Shown: positions 43,628 through 53,157, counted from the stretch's first letter. The stretch: DNA of 64,000 bases from Marmoricola sp. OAE513 (GCF_040546585.1 NZ_JBEPOC010000001.1:2728001-2792000), one strand, 5' to 3'. Program-made: numbers and translations. Notes: generated from the letters alone by a model not told the origin.

Positions 43628-44587
43628 ATGAGCACGAGCTTTACGACGACGCAGCGGGAGAACGCCTCCCGGTGGAAGCAGTCCACCCCCACCCTCAGTG
43701 ACGACGCCCGGCTGGACGCGCCGTACGTCGGCAAGTCCGGTCGTGCTGCGGGCAAGCCTTACCCGTTCTGCCTGCCGGCCGAGTACGCCGAGGCAAACCT
43801 CCTGCCGGAGGTCCGTGACCTGGCGCTGGCGACGTTCGCCGCGCTGGGCATCCCGTGGCACGCGGGCGTGAACGACGGCCCCAGCAACCACCTGCTGTCC
43901 TCGCAGGTCCAGTGCGCCAACGCGCTGACGGCCATGATCAACGAACCCGACCGGATCGTGGCCGCTTTCGGTGGCGTCGTCGACATCGCCGAGGTGCTCG
44001 AGATCGAGCCCGGTCGGTTCCTCACCTTCGAGTACATCGGTGCCGAGGACCTGCTTGGCGAGGCTCGTGGGGCAGTGCGGGTGCGTGGCGCGCACTGCAC
44101 GAGCGTCGACGCTGCCTTCAAGTACGTCACCAGTACAGGGACGGTCGAGCTCGCTCTGGTCGAGTGGAAGTACACCGAGTCCTATCCCTCAGCGCGGCGA
44201 CCGGAACCGCAGCGTGATGCCGTTCGTGTCGGCCGCTACGAGCACCTCTACCTTGCCGAGGACGGGCCGGTGCGCGCGCTGGTCCCGATCGAGTTCTTCT
44301 TCGACGAGCCGTTCTACCAGCTCTTCCGCCAGCAGTTGCTGGCGCACGAGCTCGAGCGGACCGGGGCCGAAGGGGCGGACAAGGTCCGCGTCCTGCACGT
44401 GCTGGACCCACGGAACCTGGCCTACCAACAATCGATCGTGCGGCCGGAGATGAAGGAGTTCGGCGACACCGTCGACGAGATCTGGACCTTCCTCCGCCGC
44501 GAGGCGGACAGGTTTGTCCACATCGATGCGAGGGTCTTCCTGGACCCGAACGTCACCTCCGCCGACTATGTCTCCCGCTACGCCTGA
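43628..44587 (+). CDS. PD-(D/E)xK restriction endonuclease-like protein
   Basis: A 319-residue protein starting at ATG 43628, supported by the promoter immediately upstream. VELALVEWKYTESYP gives the E-x-K of a PD-(D/E)xK nuclease (Glu179, Lys181), with candidate acidic residues earlier (EPDRIVAAFGGVVDIAEVL). The C-terminal region LFRQQLLAHELE and RVLHVLDPRNL resembles the PGN_0703 group of predicted restriction enzymes. No methyltransferase is linked. It is followed 15 bp later by a DUF4262 gene. Confidence 0.75.
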   Translation: MSTSFTTTQRENASRWKQSTPTLSDDARLDAPYVGKSGRAAGKPYPFCLPAEYAEANLLPEVRDLALATFAALGIPWHAGVNDGPSNHLLSSQVQCANALTAMINEPDRIVAAFGGVVDIAEVLEIEPGRFLTFEYIGAEDLLGEARGAVRVRGAHCTSVDAAFKYVTSTGTVELALVEWKYTESYPSARRPEPQRDAVRVGRYEHLYLAEDGPVRALVPIEFFFDEPFYQLFRQQLLAHELERTGAEGADKVRVLHVLDPRNLAYQQSIVRPEMKEFGDTVDEIWTFLRREADRFVHIDARVFLDPNVTSADYVSRYA

Positions 44588-44602
44588 AACCTGAGGAGTC
44601 CC

Positions 44603-45919
44603 GTGACGAACCCGCACACCGATGACCGGCACCCGTTCTGGAAGGTCGCTGCGATCTTCGGTGACGAGGAGTCCGCCGAGGACTTCGCGTACACGATCGG
44701 GCTCCACGAGCGCGGCGTTCCCGAGCTCTGGGTGGCTTCGCGGCCCGCACTCGGCGACGACCCGGGCGCCGACTGGCACTTCAGCCTCCGCGACATGGGC
44801 CTGCTGCTCAACAAGCTCAGTTGGGAGTGGCTCGCCGGCGAGAAGGTGGTCGGCGACACGTTCGAGGAGACCTACGACGCCGGCCTGGTGACGGTGAGGT
44901 TCCAGATCGACCCGCCTGGTGACCGTGATGCGCTCGAGGCCTTCCAGATCGCTCCCGAGGCGACGGTGGTCCCCGTCCGGTGGTCCCTGCACCGGGCTCC
45001 GGCGGGGGAGAACCTGCCCATGGAGCCGGCTTCACAGACGGCCGCAGCCGCTCGATGGGACGAGCTCACGGCTGGGCTCGGCGATCTGCCTCCGGCGCCT
45101 GAGGGGTGGGAGTTGGCCTCGGTGCCCGATTGGTCTCCGCAAGGGAAGTACGGACCGCGCACGCCGCTGGTGACGACGCTCGCTGCTTACGTCTGGGGTG
45201 CCGCGCCCGACGAGCTCCTCGCCGTGGTGAACGCTGCCCTCGACATCCAGAGCGCCAAGACACTCACCCGTCGCTGGGCCACGTTCGCGGCCATCGCCCG
45301 TGGCGCCGGTCGGGAGGGGGCACTGCAGCTTCTGACCGACGACATCGGCGATCTGGTCGATGCCTTCGTGCCGGGCATGGCGTCCGAGGTTCTCCGGGAC
45401 GTCGGTGACCCCGAGGACCCGGAGGAGGTCGACTTCCTGGTCGAGATCGTGCGCCGGATCCTGATGACCACCCTCGGAGCAGAGGCGATCGCCGACCTGC
45501 TTCCTGAGGAGGAGCGGCTGGAGTGCCTCGGATTCGTCCTCGCGATCCGCGCCGGGAGCAGCAACGTGCCCGGTCGCGACTGGCTTGCCTCCGATGCGGT
45601 CCGTGCGGCGGTCGACGACTTCATCAGTGACATCGGAGTCGTCGGGGTGACCGTGATCCACGACTGCCACGAGGCCGCCGAGGAGGACGAGTACTGGCGG
45701 GTGATCGGTCTCCTCCGTGCCGAGAACCTGACGACCGCGTCCGGCTGGTGGCCCGGAGACGAGCCGGGGAACGACGGCGCGCTGCAGCAGTTCGGGAGCC
45801 TGGTCGCGGCCATGCTCACGCACCGGATGAAGTTCTCGGCCGAGGAGCTCGACGCCTTCGTCACCCCGTACGACGGCAGGATCCCTCAGCTCCGTGAGTT
45901 GCTGAACACGCCTGTCTAG
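44603..45919 (+). CDS. DUF4262-domain protein
   Basis: A 438-residue protein starting at GTG 44603 after GAGGAG. The N-terminal FAYTIGLHERGVPELWVASR is the DUF4262 signature. The C-terminal 270 residues are helical, with DUF4192-like features (LLAVVNAALDIQSAKTLTRR and DWLASDAVRAAVDDFISDIG). Function unknown. It lies between a predicted nuclease and a NERD helicase on the same strand. Confidence 0.75.
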   Translation: MTNPHTDDRHPFWKVAAIFGDEESAEDFAYTIGLHERGVPELWVASRPALGDDPGADWHFSLRDMGLLLNKLSWEWLAGEKVVGDTFEETYDAGLVTVRFQIDPPGDRDALEAFQIAPEATVVPVRWSLHRAPAGENLPMEPASQTAAAARWDELTAGLGDLPPAPEGWELASVPDWSPQGKYGPRTPLVTTLAAYVWGAAPDELLAVVNAALDIQSAKTLTRRWATFAAIARGAGREGALQLLTDDIGDLVDAFVPGMASEVLRDVGDPEDPEEVDFLVEIVRRILMTTLGAEAIADLLPEEERLECLGFVLAIRAGSSNVPGRDWLASDAVRAAVDDFISDIGVVGVTVIHDCHEAAEEDEYWRVIGLLRAENLTTASGWWPGDEPGNDGALQQFGSLVAAMLTHRMKFSAEELDAFVTPYDGRIPQLRELLNTPV

Positions 45920-45945
45920 GACGATCTGCCCGCTACCGTGCGGGC

Positions 45946-47595
45946 ATGGTTGCGCGCACCTACCCTGGCGACCCCAAGTTCGCCTCCACAGCCGAGCTGG
46001 ACGTGTGGACGCGCCTTCGTGACGTCCTGCCCGGCGACGCGATTCTCGTCTCGAACCTCCGCCTGATCGACCAGGACAAGGACCACGAGGCCGACCTCGT
46101 CGTGCTGCTCCCGGACGTCGGCGCGATCGTGCTCGAGGTCAAGGGCGGATCGGTCTGGTGCGACGGCGGCCAGTGGTGGTCCTCGGGACGCAGCGGCGAC
46201 CACAAGATCAGCCCGGTCGAGCAGGCCATGACCACCCGGTACGCCGTGCGTGCCTTCGTGGAGGACGACCCGCGGTGGGACCGCGAGCGCATCGTCTGGG
46301 CGCACGGGGTCGTGACGCCGTACTCGGAGTTCCCGGCCGACTTCGCCACTACGGATTGCCCCCGGTGGCTGCTGCAGGACAAGAACGACCTGGACGATCT
46401 GGTCACGCGACTGGAGGAGCTCGGGCGCAACTCCCAGCACGGCAAGCGGCTGCCGACCCACGACGACATCGAGCTGATCGTCGAGATCCTGCACGGGCGC
46501 AGCTTCACCCGTCGTGACCCCAACGCCGAGGCGCTGGACCGTCAGGCGACCTCTGACCGGCTCACGGCGGAGCAAGCGACCCTGCTCAAGGTGACCCGGC
46601 TGTTGCGTCGCGTGGAGATCCGCGGCGGCGCCGGCAGCGGCAAGACCGTGCTGGCCCTGGCGCAGGCCCGCGAGCTCACCCGCGGCCGTGCGGGCGAGGT
46701 CCCGCAACGGGTCGCCCTGCTCTGCTACTCCATCGGTCTGGGGGAGTTCCTCAAGCGTGAGACCGACACCTGGCCCAAGAACCAGCGGCCGGCGTTCGTC
46801 GGCACCTGGGAGGAGCTCGGCGCGCTCTGGGGAGCGCCCAAGGGTGACCGCCAGGACAGCTCGTTCTGGGAGGAGGAGCTGCCGGACCTGATGGCCGGCC
46901 TCGCCGACAGGCTCCAGGACCTCGCGAAATTCGACGCGTTCATCGTCGACGAGGCCCAAGACTTCGCCGAGACCTGGTGGATACCGCTTCTCAAGGCACT
47001 GCGTGATCCCGAGGAGGGCGGGCTCTACGTCTACTCCGACGAGAACCAGCGGATCTTCGCCCGGTTCGGGCAGCCGCCCGTCCCCCTGGTGCCGCTGGTG
47101 CTCGACCACAACCTGCGCAACACCAAACAGATCCACACCGCCTTCGACCCGCTGGCTCCGAGCCGGATGACCTCGCGCGGCGGCGAAGGCACCTTCGATG
47201 TCAGCTTCCTTCCCGGCGGGGACGACCCGATCGACGTCGCCGACAGTGCGGTCGAGGTGCTGCTGGAAGCAGGCTGGCACCCGGGGAACATCGCCCTGCT
47301 CACCACCGGGTCACGTCACCCGGAGCAGGTCGCCCAGACCGAGGCCGACGGACAGGCGGCGTACTGGCGTTCCTACTGGGAGGACGACGTGTTCTACGGG
47401 CACGTCCTCGGTTCGAAGGGACTCGAACGCCCGGCCGTCGTGCTGTGCGTGAACGACAGCGCCGTGAAGGACCGGGCCCGCGAGAAGCTCTACGTAGGCA
47501 TGTCCCGTGCGACCGACCAGCTCATCGTGGTGGGGGACCCTGACCTGGTCCGGGAGATCGGCGGCGGCACCGTCGCCGCGCGTCTGGGGATCTGA
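45946..47595 (+). CDS. NERD-domain UvrD/Rep-like helicase
   Basis: A 549-residue protein starting at ATG 45946, with TACCGT 6 bp upstream (leaderless candidate). The N-terminal NERD nuclease domain is visible (DHEADLVVLLPDVGAIVLEVKG, split here as EADLVVLL and VLEVKGG, about residues 47-66). The SF1 helicase part has GGAGSGKTVLALAQARELT (about 228), FIVDEAQDF (about 332) and a C-terminal LYVGMSRATDQLIVVGDP. Similar NERD-helicase proteins occur in phage-defence islands such as Nhi-like nuclease-helicases, but the exact system is not clear. Confidence 0.85.
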   Translation: MVARTYPGDPKFASTAELDVWTRLRDVLPGDAILVSNLRLIDQDKDHEADLVVLLPDVGAIVLEVKGGSVWCDGGQWWSSGRSGDHKISPVEQAMTTRYAVRAFVEDDPRWDRERIVWAHGVVTPYSEFPADFATTDCPRWLLQDKNDLDDLVTRLEELGRNSQHGKRLPTHDDIELIVEILHGRSFTRRDPNAEALDRQATSDRLTAEQATLLKVTRLLRRVEIRGGAGSGKTVLALAQARELTRGRAGEVPQRVALLCYSIGLGEFLKRETDTWPKNQRPAFVGTWEELGALWGAPKGDRQDSSFWEEELPDLMAGLADRLQDLAKFDAFIVDEAQDFAETWWIPLLKALRDPEEGGLYVYSDENQRIFARFGQPPVPLVPLVLDHNLRNTKQIHTAFDPLAPSRMTSRGGEGTFDVSFLPGGDDPIDVADSAVEVLLEAGWHPGNIALLTTGSRHPEQVAQTEADGQAAYWRSYWEDDVFYGHVLGSKGLERPAVVLCVNDSAVKDRAREKLYVGMSRATDQLIVVGDPDLVREIGGGTVAARLGI

Positions 47596-47596
47596 G

Positions 47597-48316
47597 TCAG
47601 GCAGCCTTCCAGGGCTCGATCGGGGGACCAAGCCACGGGACCACGTTGCCGGACTTCTCGCGCAGGGCGTCGAGAATCCAGTCCCACAGCCGGTTGCGCT
47701 CGGCGAGCTCAGGATCGCGCGGTGAGAGGTCCTCGATGACGACGTGCACCGCCTCGGGTGCAGGCTTGGCGCGCTCGGTGCGGCCGAGACACCACAGGGC
47801 TGCGCGGAGGACGTCGACACCGACCGCACCCGCGTCGTCGACGCGATACGCCGCCAGGACGGGCGCCAGGGCAACCGCCTCGAGCATCTCGAAGTCATCG
47901 CTGACCTGCCGGCGTGCGTCGTAGGAGTCGGCGAAGTCGAGGAGGTCCTCGAACTCACCGTCGTACACGCTCGGGACGGCGAGGACCACGCCGCCGAGAC
48001 TGACCTCGGACAGGTGGTGGGCGACCGTCGCCTCGGCGTGCTCCGCGAAGGTCGCGACGACCTCCTCAGGAGTCGTCGGGTACTCGACACCGATCGCGGC
48101 GATGCCCTCCCAGCGTCCGGGAGCGTCCGCCCGCAGGCTGATGCCTAGCATCAGGACGTCGCCGTCCTCGAAGACCGAGACCTGTGCCGGGAACCAGGCC
48201 GGCCAGGGCGTGTCCGTGAACAAGTCCCAGGCGATCTCGTCCTCACCGTCCTCCCAACCGCCCATCGAGCAGAGCTCGTTGAGATCCGCCGCGGTCTCGC
48301 GGCTGTCGCCGCTCAC
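47597..48316 (-). CDS. Hypothetical protein coupled to a TY-Chap gene
   Basis: A 239-residue acidic protein. The start is set at GTG 48316, where it overlaps the stop of the upstream gene (GTGA); longer readings are Arg-rich antisense sequence. Trp-rich N-terminus (AWDLFTDTPWPAWFPAQV) and a helical C-terminus with GVDVLRAALWCLGR. Family not recognised. It is convergent with the NERD helicase with a 1-bp gap. Confidence 0.6.
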   Translation of the reverse strand: MSGDSRETAADLNELCSMGGWEDGEDEIAWDLFTDTPWPAWFPAQVSVFEDGDVLMLGISLRADAPGRWEGIAAIGVEYPTTPEEVVATFAEHAEATVAHHLSEVSLGGVVLAVPSVYDGEFEDLLDFADSYDARRQVSDDFEMLEAVALAPVLAAYRVDDAGAVGVDVLRAALWCLGRTERAKPAPEAVHVVIEDLSPRDPELAERNRLWDWILDALREKSGNVVPWLGPPIEPWKAA

Positions 48317-49257
48317 GCGGCGTCGTCCTCGACCGGGTCCAGGAACCGACGCCCGCCGACGCGATGAGCCAAGTCGGCGTCGATCTTCGGCGCGAGGTCG
48401 CACATACCGCTGACGGTGCCGCGCAGCAGGTCGGGGACGAAGGGGAGGGCGACGGTCTCGCACGACATGATGATCCGGTCGTCGCGCAGGACGAACTTGG
48501 CGATCGGGTTGTCGCGGTTGAGGACGGCCACTTCGAACGCGGCGGCGTCAGGGTTGGTGACCCCGACGGCGATCTCGGCGAAGACCCGGATCACCGGCGC
48601 GTCGTCGAGTACCCGGACGAAGACGACCGCAGTACCCGAGCGGAACGGAATGTCGCCGTCGTCGTCGTGCTTCGGCGGGTGGTTGCCACACTCCGAGCCG
48701 AGGGCGAGGTCGACCATCTCGACCAGGTGCTCGTGGTCGCGCGGCATCACCGCCAACGGCAGCAGTTCGGTGGTCTCGGGTTCGGTGGGCTCGTCATCCT
48801 CGTCCTCGGACGGCGGCAACGAGGCCTCGAGGTCCTCGGCGTACCGGTCGACCAGGAAGGCGGGGTGGACGACGCCGAGGACGTCGCGCAGCGCCTGCAC
48901 CAGCTGGTGGGCGACCTCGTCGACGTACGCAAGGTCCGCCAGTTCGCGCCAGTAGTTGAGGTGTCCCGCGTCGGGCTTGTTCCAGCCAGCCGCCTTCAGG
49001 GCACGGCGGGCCGCCTTGTCGAGGCGGAACTTGTGGTCGAGCACCTTGTTGCTCGACACCTGGACCAGCGGGGCCTCGTCGGGCTCCCAGGTCACAAGCA
49101 CGTACGGGCCACAGCAGGCCGCGTGGCGCTCCGGGACGTCGAGCTCCCAGAGAACGTAGACGTCCTCCTCGCGCTCGGCGATGGTCTCGGCCAGGTCGGC
49201 GCGGAAGCGCTTCCAAGCCTGGTCGGTGCTCGTCGCAAGGTCTGCGTCACGGTGCAT
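48313..49257 (-). CDS. TY-Chap (YbjN/type III chaperone-like) domain protein
   Basis: A 314-residue protein. ATG 49257 is preferred to GTG 49266 because AGGAAGGTGG is correctly spaced before it. The first 130 residues (YVLVTWEPDEAPLVQVSSNK, AARRALKAAGWNKPD and LRDVLGVVHPAFL) fit the TY-Chap N-terminal pattern I know from polymorphic conflict systems. An acidic linker (SEDEDDEPTEPETTE) leads to a second beta-rich domain near residues 185-300. Likely a binding or chaperone protein; no enzyme motif. Confidence 0.7.
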   Translation of the reverse strand: MHRDADLATSTDQAWKRFRADLAETIAEREEDVYVLWELDVPERHAACCGPYVLVTWEPDEAPLVQVSSNKVLDHKFRLDKAARRALKAAGWNKPDAGHLNYWRELADLAYVDEVAHQLVQALRDVLGVVHPAFLVDRYAEDLEASLPPSEDEDDEPTEPETTELLPLAVMPRDHEHLVEMVDLALGSECGNHPPKHDDDGDIPFRSGTAVVFVRVLDDAPVIRVFAEIAVGVTNPDAAAFEVAVLNRDNPIAKFVLRDDRIIMSCETVALPFVPDLLRGTVSGMCDLAPKIDADLAHRVGGRRFLDPVEDDAA

Positions 49258-49302
49258 GTGAACCACCTTCCTGCCGGGTTTTGGGGGCTCCCGACAGCAC
49301 CG

Positions 49303-49324
49303 AATTTAGAGGGAACCCCCGACA
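49303..49324 (-). promoter_or_regulatory. Damage-type promoter for the TY-Chap operon
   Basis: Read on the reverse strand: TGTCGGGG (49324-49317), 8 bases, TAAATT (49308-49303). The start codon at 49257 lies about 45 bases further on with its own ribosome-binding site. It faces away from the WYL regulator pair starting at about 49440. Confidence 0.6.
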
Positions 49325-49439
49325 GATACGGGCCTTGAAAACGGAGTTCCGGGGGCCTGTCCAGCGCCCGGATCGAGAAGTTCTAGACCGCCCCGGCGTT
49401 TCCTGCCCCTCGCGGGCCCGGAATCGGGAGACTGGCCCG

Positions 49440-50348
49440 GTGACTCCACCTCTCGGCGGTAAGCAGCGCCTTCCCATGGAACGTCTGGTGCGGCTGGTCG
49501 CGGCCCTTCACCAGGCCGGCCGCAACGGGATGGCCACCACCAGCCTGATCGAGATCGCCGGTTTCGAGGGCAACGAGGCGGTCGACCAGCTCGGTCGCGA
49601 CTTCCGCTACCTCCGTGAGCTCGGATGGCAGATCGACAACGTCGCCGGCGAAGGCCTCGAGGGAGTCTTCCGAATGGTGACGGTCGACAACCGGCTGGCG
49701 CTCCGGCTGACCACCGAGCAGCAAGCCGCGTTGCTTCGCGCGGTCCTCCTGGCCAGTCGTGACGACTTGGTCGAGCGGCTGGGACTGCCGAAGTCGGAGC
49801 GGCCCGCCGAGGTCGTCACCGCCGTACCGGTTGCTGACGACGCTGCGCTGACGACGGTGACCGAGGCGATCCGTGCCGGCCGCCTGCTGCGGTTCCGCTA
49901 CAACGGGACCGACCGGGTCGTACATCCCGAGTCCGTGCGCACCCAGAACGGCAAGTGGTACCTGCGTGGGCACGAGGACGGGCTCGAGGTGATCAAGTCG
50001 TTCGTGGTCTCGCGGATGAGCGACGTCGAGGCCGACCCGACCACACCGTCAGTCCGCCTCGAGACCAGTGAGCACCAAGGGCTGCACCCGATGAGCTGGC
50101 AGGTCGACCCGCCGATCGACGTCGTGCTGCGCACGACCGGGGACTACGCCCCCGACGTACGGCGGTGGCTCGGCACACCGAACGACGAGAAGGTCCACGG
50201 TGACGACGTCGACCTCACCTACACGGTGACCAACCGCGGCGCCCTGCGCTCGCGGATCTACGAGCTCGGCCCGCGCGTGACCGTCGTCGGACCGGACGAG
50301 ATCCGCGAAGAGATCATCAGCGAGCTTGCCGAGATGGCAGGGGAGTGA
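49440..50348 (+). CDS. WYL-domain transcriptional regulator (PafB-like)
   Basis: About 302 residues from GTG 49440 (VTPPLGGKQRLPMERLVRLV); ATG 49476 is an alternative. An N-terminal winged helix (MERLVRLVAALHQAG) precedes a WYL domain (LLRFRYNGTDRVVHPESV, then NGKWYLRGHEDGLEVIKSF). It is paired with a second WYL gene at 50351, like the PafB-PafC pair that controls the LexA-independent DNA-damage response of actinobacteria. No proteasome (paf/pup) genes are nearby, so this may be a defence-island pair rather than the housekeeping one. Confidence 0.82.
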   Translation: MTPPLGGKQRLPMERLVRLVAALHQAGRNGMATTSLIEIAGFEGNEAVDQLGRDFRYLRELGWQIDNVAGEGLEGVFRMVTVDNRLALRLTTEQQAALLRAVLLASRDDLVERLGLPKSERPAEVVTAVPVADDAALTTVTEAIRAGRLLRFRYNGTDRVVHPESVRTQNGKWYLRGHEDGLEVIKSFVVSRMSDVEADPTTPSVRLETSEHQGLHPMSWQVDPPIDVVLRTTGDYAPDVRRWLGTPNDEKVHGDDVDLTYTVTNRGALRSRIYELGPRVTVVGPDEIREEIISELAEMAGE

Positions 50349-50350
50349 CC

Positions 50351-51340
50351 ATGCCCGCAGTTCCCCAGTACGCACAGCGCTTCGGCCGTCTGCCGGAGGT
50401 GTTCACGATCCTGGCCGCGCACCCGAACGGGCTGCCGCTGTCCGCCCTCGCCGAAAGGGTCGGTGCGCGTCCTCAGGACCTGCGAGCGGACCTGCTCGCG
50501 TTCTTCACCGCCGACCTCAACGGCTTCCTCGGACTCAACCGTCCGACCATCCTCGACTTCGTCGGTCCTGACGGCGCCGAGGTCGACCCGAACGAGGCCG
50601 AGATCGTCCGGCTGATCGAGGACAAGCCGCGCGGCGAGATCGGAGTCGAGTACGTCGATGCGCGCGAGCTCGGCCTGATCTACACCGCAGCCCAGGCGCT
50701 CAGCGAGGCCGAGCCGGGCAACACCGACCTGCTCGGAGCGATCCAGGTGCTCACCGAGACGATGTTCGGGGAGAGCAACGCGCCGCGGCCCGAGTCGCCG
50801 GCCCGCTGGAACCAGGCTCTGGTCCCGCTCCAGGACGCCGCCCGCGACCGCCGCAAGGTCCGGATCGAGTACTCCCGGTCCTGGAACGAGGGGATCATCG
50901 ACCGGGTCGTCGAGCCGTACCGCCTGGTGCAGACCCGTCGCGGCTGGGAGGTCGACGCCGGTCCGCTCGACGCCGACGGCAAGATGCGCACGTACCTGCT
51001 CTCGAACCTGCGCGCCCACGAGGTGCTGGACGAGACCTTCGAGCCGCCGGCCGACCTGGAGGCCCGCCTCGACGCCCAGCGGGTCACCGTCACCGTGCGC
51101 GTGCAAATCCCGCACTCCGCGCGTTGGGCCGCCGACGTGTACGCCGAGCAGGTGCGACTGGTCGCGGACGACGAGGAGACCGTCACCCTCGACCTCGACC
51201 TGCTGCCCCCGGTCGACCGGCGCGTGGGGCTGTTGCTGCTCGCGGCCGGGCCGTACTCGCGGGTGCTGGAGCCGTCGCGAATGCTGGCCGAGGGGCCGAA
51301 GCTGGCCGCGGAACTGCTGGCGCATCACCGTAGGTCCTGA
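50351..51340 (+). CDS. WYL-domain transcriptional regulator (PafC-like)
   Basis: About 329 residues from ATG 50351, preceded by AGGGGAG; GTG 50345, overlapping the previous stop, is an alternative. N-terminal winged helix (RLPEVFTILAAHPNGLPLSA), then WYL motifs (RRKVRIEYSRSWNEGIIDRV, RRGWEVDAGPLDADGKMRTY). Here WYL is replaced by W-E-V, as in many PafC-like proteins. It probably forms a complex with the preceding protein. Confidence 0.82.
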   Translation: MPAVPQYAQRFGRLPEVFTILAAHPNGLPLSALAERVGARPQDLRADLLAFFTADLNGFLGLNRPTILDFVGPDGAEVDPNEAEIVRLIEDKPRGEIGVEYVDARELGLIYTAAQALSEAEPGNTDLLGAIQVLTETMFGESNAPRPESPARWNQALVPLQDAARDRRKVRIEYSRSWNEGIIDRVVEPYRLVQTRRGWEVDAGPLDADGKMRTYLLSNLRAHEVLDETFEPPADLEARLDAQRVTVTVRVQIPHSARWAADVYAEQVRLVADDEETVTLDLDLLPPVDRRVGLLLLAAGPYSRVLEPSRMLAEGPKLAAELLAHHRRS

Positions 51341-51399
51341 ACTTCGAGGCTGTGTGATGGTCTGCCGAAGAACGAGTACCGATTTCGAAGGGGTGCCTC

Positions 51400-51978
51400 G
51401 TGGCTGACTCGAAGGGCTTTCTCATAAGCGCTTACGGAGCGTTCTGGGATCGAGCGGAGGTCGATTGGAAGCCGGGCCAGGGTGGCAAGCGTCAACTCCT
51501 CGGCCACGTCGGGGGGAACGCGCTGACGCGTCGCGTATGTGACTTCCGTACTTCGGCCGGTTTCTACGTTCTCTGGAACGATTACCGTGCGGTCTACGTC
51601 GGGATGGCTCGCGGGAACGAGGGCATCTTCAACCGGCTTCTCGACCACACGGACAAGAAGGACGCTGACTGGAGTCGCTTCTCATGGTTCTCCACCGACA
51701 CCGTCGTGGATGACAAGAAGCACGACGGATGGGCCGTGACCACTCCTCGACAACGAATCTCCAGTTTGTCCGATGAGTCATTAGTCAAAGAAGCGGAAGC
51801 CCTTCTGATCCTGACCCTGGGCACGTACACCACGGGCTACCAGAACAAGATGAAGTTCGCACGTGCGTCTGAGTGGACCCAAGTGACTCTGGCCGACTAC
51901 GCGCCGTGGGGCCTATGCCGAAAGGTCGATGCGGCACCGTTCTCGAAACGAAAATTCGATCTTTGGGACGAGAGTTAG
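51400..51978 (+). CDS. GIY-YIG nuclease-like protein
   Basis: A 192-residue protein starting at GTG 51400 after GAAGGGG. The GIY-YIG core is GFYVLWNDYRAVYVG (residues 54-68), followed by a conserved-type Arg (NRLLDH, about 79) and a Glu in EAEALLILTLG (about 131). This gives the set of residues expected for catalysis. It follows the WYL pair by 60 bp on the same strand. Possible roles are restriction of foreign DNA or repair. Confidence 0.75.
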   Translation: MADSKGFLISAYGAFWDRAEVDWKPGQGGKRQLLGHVGGNALTRRVCDFRTSAGFYVLWNDYRAVYVGMARGNEGIFNRLLDHTDKKDADWSRFSWFSTDTVVDDKKHDGWAVTTPRQRISSLSDESLVKEAEALLILTLGTYTTGYQNKMKFARASEWTQVTLADYAPWGLCRKVDAAPFSKRKFDLWDES

Positions 51979-51980
51979 AC

Positions 51981-53150
51981 CTACAGGTAGAGCCCCGCGC
52001 TCGGCTCCGGCTCGGAAACCTCGCGCCCGCGGGTAAGCCCGAAGAGCTCTGCCAGGGTGGCCGGCGAGGTCGGAGGCGTGATGCCCGGCGGGCACCAGGC
52101 GGCGGCCTCGGCCGCTGACAAAGCCGGGAACTCGACGGTCGCGCGGCACCGTCCGGGCCGCTGCACGGCGGTGTGGATGCGCCCGAGGTCGTCGTTGGTG
52201 GTCAGCAGGACCATCGTCTTGGCGCCCTCGCCGAGGATGCCGTCGGTCAGGTTGAGCAGGCGACCCAGAGCCGGACCGGAGCGCTCCCGCGCGTCCGAGC
52301 GAAGGTACTCGTCGGCGTCCTCGCAGATGATGACCTTCCACCGGCTCGGGGCCAGCTCGTCGAGCCCGCGCAGCGGCTCGCGGAAGTCGGGGCGCGCCGG
52401 CTCCTCGACGACCTCCAGGAGGTAGTCAGGGCTGGTGAAGAACCGCTCCGGGTCGGTGACCAGGTGGGCATCGCACCACGGCAGCCACTCGGTGATGAGG
52501 GTGCGCACGGCCGAGGTCTTGCCGGTGCCGGGCTGCCCGTGCCACAGGACGAGGCGACCACCGTCGTCGTCCGGGTCCTGCAGGGCCATCAGCTCGTCGA
52601 GCTGGCGCGCGGCCACGGCGGCGTAGTTGCGGCGTACGTCGGTCCAACGCGACGACCTCACCTTGTGGTCGCGGCTGGAGGGTCCGTAGCTCGCGGTCGT
52701 CCACAGCTGGCATCGGGTGACGTCGCTCTCGCTCATCTGGGCGCTGACCCGGGTCCGGACCACGTCCCACAACGCTGAGGCGGTGGCGTGGTCGCGGGCC
52801 AGCACCTTGACGGTGGTGAAGCCGCCCTGCTGGGTGACGAGCACGTCGGCGACACCATCCTCCTCTAGGCGGGCGAACCGCCGGTGCGGCCCGGAGTACT
52901 GGTGGGTGACGGTCAGGTTGTCGGGGGCGATGGACAACGGCGCCAGCGAGTAGGGGACCGTCACGCTCACGGCGACGGGGAGTGCGCGGGTCAGGAACTG
53001 GTGGACCTGCGCGGAGTCCATGGCGGAGTCGAGCTGCGGCTCGGCGCGGACAACGATGCCGTCGGCCTCAGGTTGCGGCACAGCGCCGCTCGCGGGTACT
53101 GCGGTGTTCTCGAGAGCGGTGACGGTGACCTCCTGCTGTAGCGAATTCAT
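51981..53150 (-). CDS. DUF5925-type AAA ATPase
   Basis: A 389-residue protein. ATG 53150 is chosen because TACCGT ends 7 bp before it. The Walker A is WHGQPGTGKTSAVRTL, Walker B WKVIICEDADEYL, and an Arg-finger region is HTAVQRPGRCRATVEF. The N-terminal 190 residues form the beta-rich DUF5925-like part common in actinobacteria. Function unknown; CDC48-like remodelling is plausible. It is convergent with the GIY-YIG gene. Confidence 0.8.
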   Translation of the reverse strand: MNSLQQEVTVTALENTAVPASGAVPQPEADGIVVRAEPQLDSAMDSAQVHQFLTRALPVAVSVTVPYSLAPLSIAPDNLTVTHQYSGPHRRFARLEEDGVADVLVTQQGGFTTVKVLARDHATASALWDVVRTRVSAQMSESDVTRCQLWTTASYGPSSRDHKVRSSRWTDVRRNYAAVAARQLDELMALQDPDDDGGRLVLWHGQPGTGKTSAVRTLITEWLPWCDAHLVTDPERFFTSPDYLLEVVEEPARPDFREPLRGLDELAPSRWKVIICEDADEYLRSDARERSGPALGRLLNLTDGILGEGAKTMVLLTTNDDLGRIHTAVQRPGRCRATVEFPALSAAEAAAWCPPGITPPTSPATLAELFGLTRGREVSEPEPSAGLYL

Positions 53151-53157
53151 CGGAACG

